From Oscillospiraceae bacterium (GTDB lineage Bacteria > Bacillota_A > Clostridia > Oscillospirales > Oscillospiraceae): a DNA stretch of 13,421 bases. The notes under the pieces were generated by a model. The model was not told the origin of the DNA. It saw only the letters and a list, made by a program, of their open reading frames with translations, and did not search any database. A program made the position numbers and the translations under genes. Where the stretch lies: NCBI GenBank assembly GCA_902795095.1, contig CADBKB010000079.1, forward strand, positions 1 to 13,421, in the 5' to 3' direction. Of this stretch, positions 12,833 to 13,421 are shown piece after piece. Positions within the stretch are counted from its first letter, which is position 1; every line of letters starts with the position of its first letter.

Positions 12833-13421
12833 TTACTTTCTGGTGCTGTCGACCTTGATCTCGCCGCTGACGATCTTCTTGGCCAGCTCGTCGACCTGCT
12901 TCTTCACATCGTCGGGGACCTGCTGGGGCATGGAATCGTCGCCGTAGCCGACGCCCACATAGCCCGCGGAAAGATCCGCCACCCAGGTGGTGCCCCACTT
13001 GGAATTGTCGCCGCCCAGATATTCGGACACGGCGGTATAGATGGACTGGCCGACTTCCTTCTTCATGGAGCAGATGATCTGCTCGGGGGCGATGTATTTC
13101 TGGTCGGAGTCCACGCCGATGGCGTAGAAGCCGTATTCCTTGGCGGCCTCAAACACGCCGGAGCCGGCGGCGGAGGCGATCTGGAAGATGACGTCGGCGC
13201 CCTTGTCGTGCAGGGCAATGGCGCATTCCTTGCCGATGGCGGCGTCATCGTAGGTGCCGGTGTAGTTGGTCTCGATGCGAATGTCGGGGTTATACTGCTT
13301 CGCGCCCTGCTTGTAGCCCACGATGAAATCGTTGATGGTGTCGGAGTCCTCGCCGCCCACGGCGCCGATCACGCCGCTCTGGCTCACCGCCGCGGCGACA
13401 TAGCCCGCCAGGAAGGAGCCC
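12833..13421 (-). CDS. nupN: BMP/PnrA-family substrate-binding lipoprotein, partial (N-terminus beyond window)
   Basis: The frame is open from the right edge to TAA at 12833, giving 195 C-terminal residues. A GTG at 13387 lies mid-domain and is not a start. The sequence begins GSFLAGYVAAAVSQSGVIGA, the hallmark start of the central part of BMP-family (Med/PnrA/BmpA) binding proteins. It continues with VGGEDSDTINDFIVGYKQGA, then 'TGTYDDAAIGKECAIALHDK', 'GADVIFQIASAAGSGVFEAA' and IGVDSDQKYIAPEQIICSMK, in the family's usual order. The C-terminus is GEIKVDSTRK. Family members bind purine nucleosides outside the membrane and deliver them to the permeases. The signal peptide and lipobox Cys would lie beyond the edge. 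It is the first visible gene of the operon, so the operon promoter is also outside. Confidence 0.88.
   Translation of the reverse strand, partial: GSFLAGYVAAAVSQSGVIGAVGGEDSDTINDFIVGYKQGAKQYNPDIRIETNYTGTYDDAAIGKECAIALHDKGADVIFQIASAAGSGVFEAAKEYGFYAIGVDSDQKYIAPEQIICSMKKEVGQSIYTAVSEYLGGDNSKWGTTWVADLSAGYVGVGYGDDSMPQQVPDDVKKQVDELAKKIVSGEIKVDSTRK

Noticed and set aside
1..13421. CRISPR array, tRNA or rRNA genes, transposase, integrase, toxin-antitoxin or known defence genes
   Set aside because: No regularly spaced direct repeats, tRNA-like cloverleaf or matching protein motifs were found by eye on either strand.

Overview
The window reads as two unrelated blocks joined near base 4500. Block A (1 to about 4500) is very GC-rich (43 of 60 bases in the line at 3541), with G or C at nearly every third codon position. 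Its genes lack clear Shine-Dalgarno sequences but sit behind good TTGxxx-N17-TAxxxT promoters. It holds a BatD-type protein (minus strand, running off the left edge), a divergent two-domain cell-surface glycan enzyme (RgpF-like plus CDP-glycerol-transferase-like), and the first ~89 residues of an NAD-dependent sugar epimerase. BatD plus this composition suggests a Gram-negative bacterium of the Verrucomicrobiota/Kiritimatiellota/Planctomycetota kind. That placement is inference, with no marker gene to confirm it.

Block B (about 4500 to 13421) is less GC-rich just after the join (36 of 60 bases at 4621). Its genes have strong AGGAGG ribosome binding sites, and it carries a T-box riboswitch, so it looks like a high-GC gut Clostridia member (Oscillospirales-like, by inference). 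In order it holds: the tail of an unrecognised protein fused in frame to the epimerase head; a folded palindromic repeat; a YwaF/TMEM164-family membrane protein; a two-way terminator; a frameshifted thrS with promoter and threonine T-box leader (all minus); a CaCA-family Na+/Ca2+ antiporter (minus); and a minus-strand nucleoside-type ABC transporter operon. The operon is a BMP-family binding protein (cut by the right edge), a double ATPase and two permeases.

The transporter genes are tightly coupled. Each permease start overlaps the preceding stop, a hairpin separates the binding protein from the ATPase, and the ATPase most likely starts at TTG. The antiporter follows after a 75-base gap and ends only a few bases before the thrS promoter. 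The T-box leader has a readable ACC (Thr) specifier, a canonical T-box sequence and a perfect terminator.

The two anomalies that matter most are the in-frame epimerase/unknown fusion at ~4500, most simply a chimeric metagenomic assembly join, and the thrS frameshift with loss of about 11 residues. I did not find a convincing new defence, mobile or RNA system. The most unusual unexplained sequence is the triple-hairpin repeat at 5031-5125.
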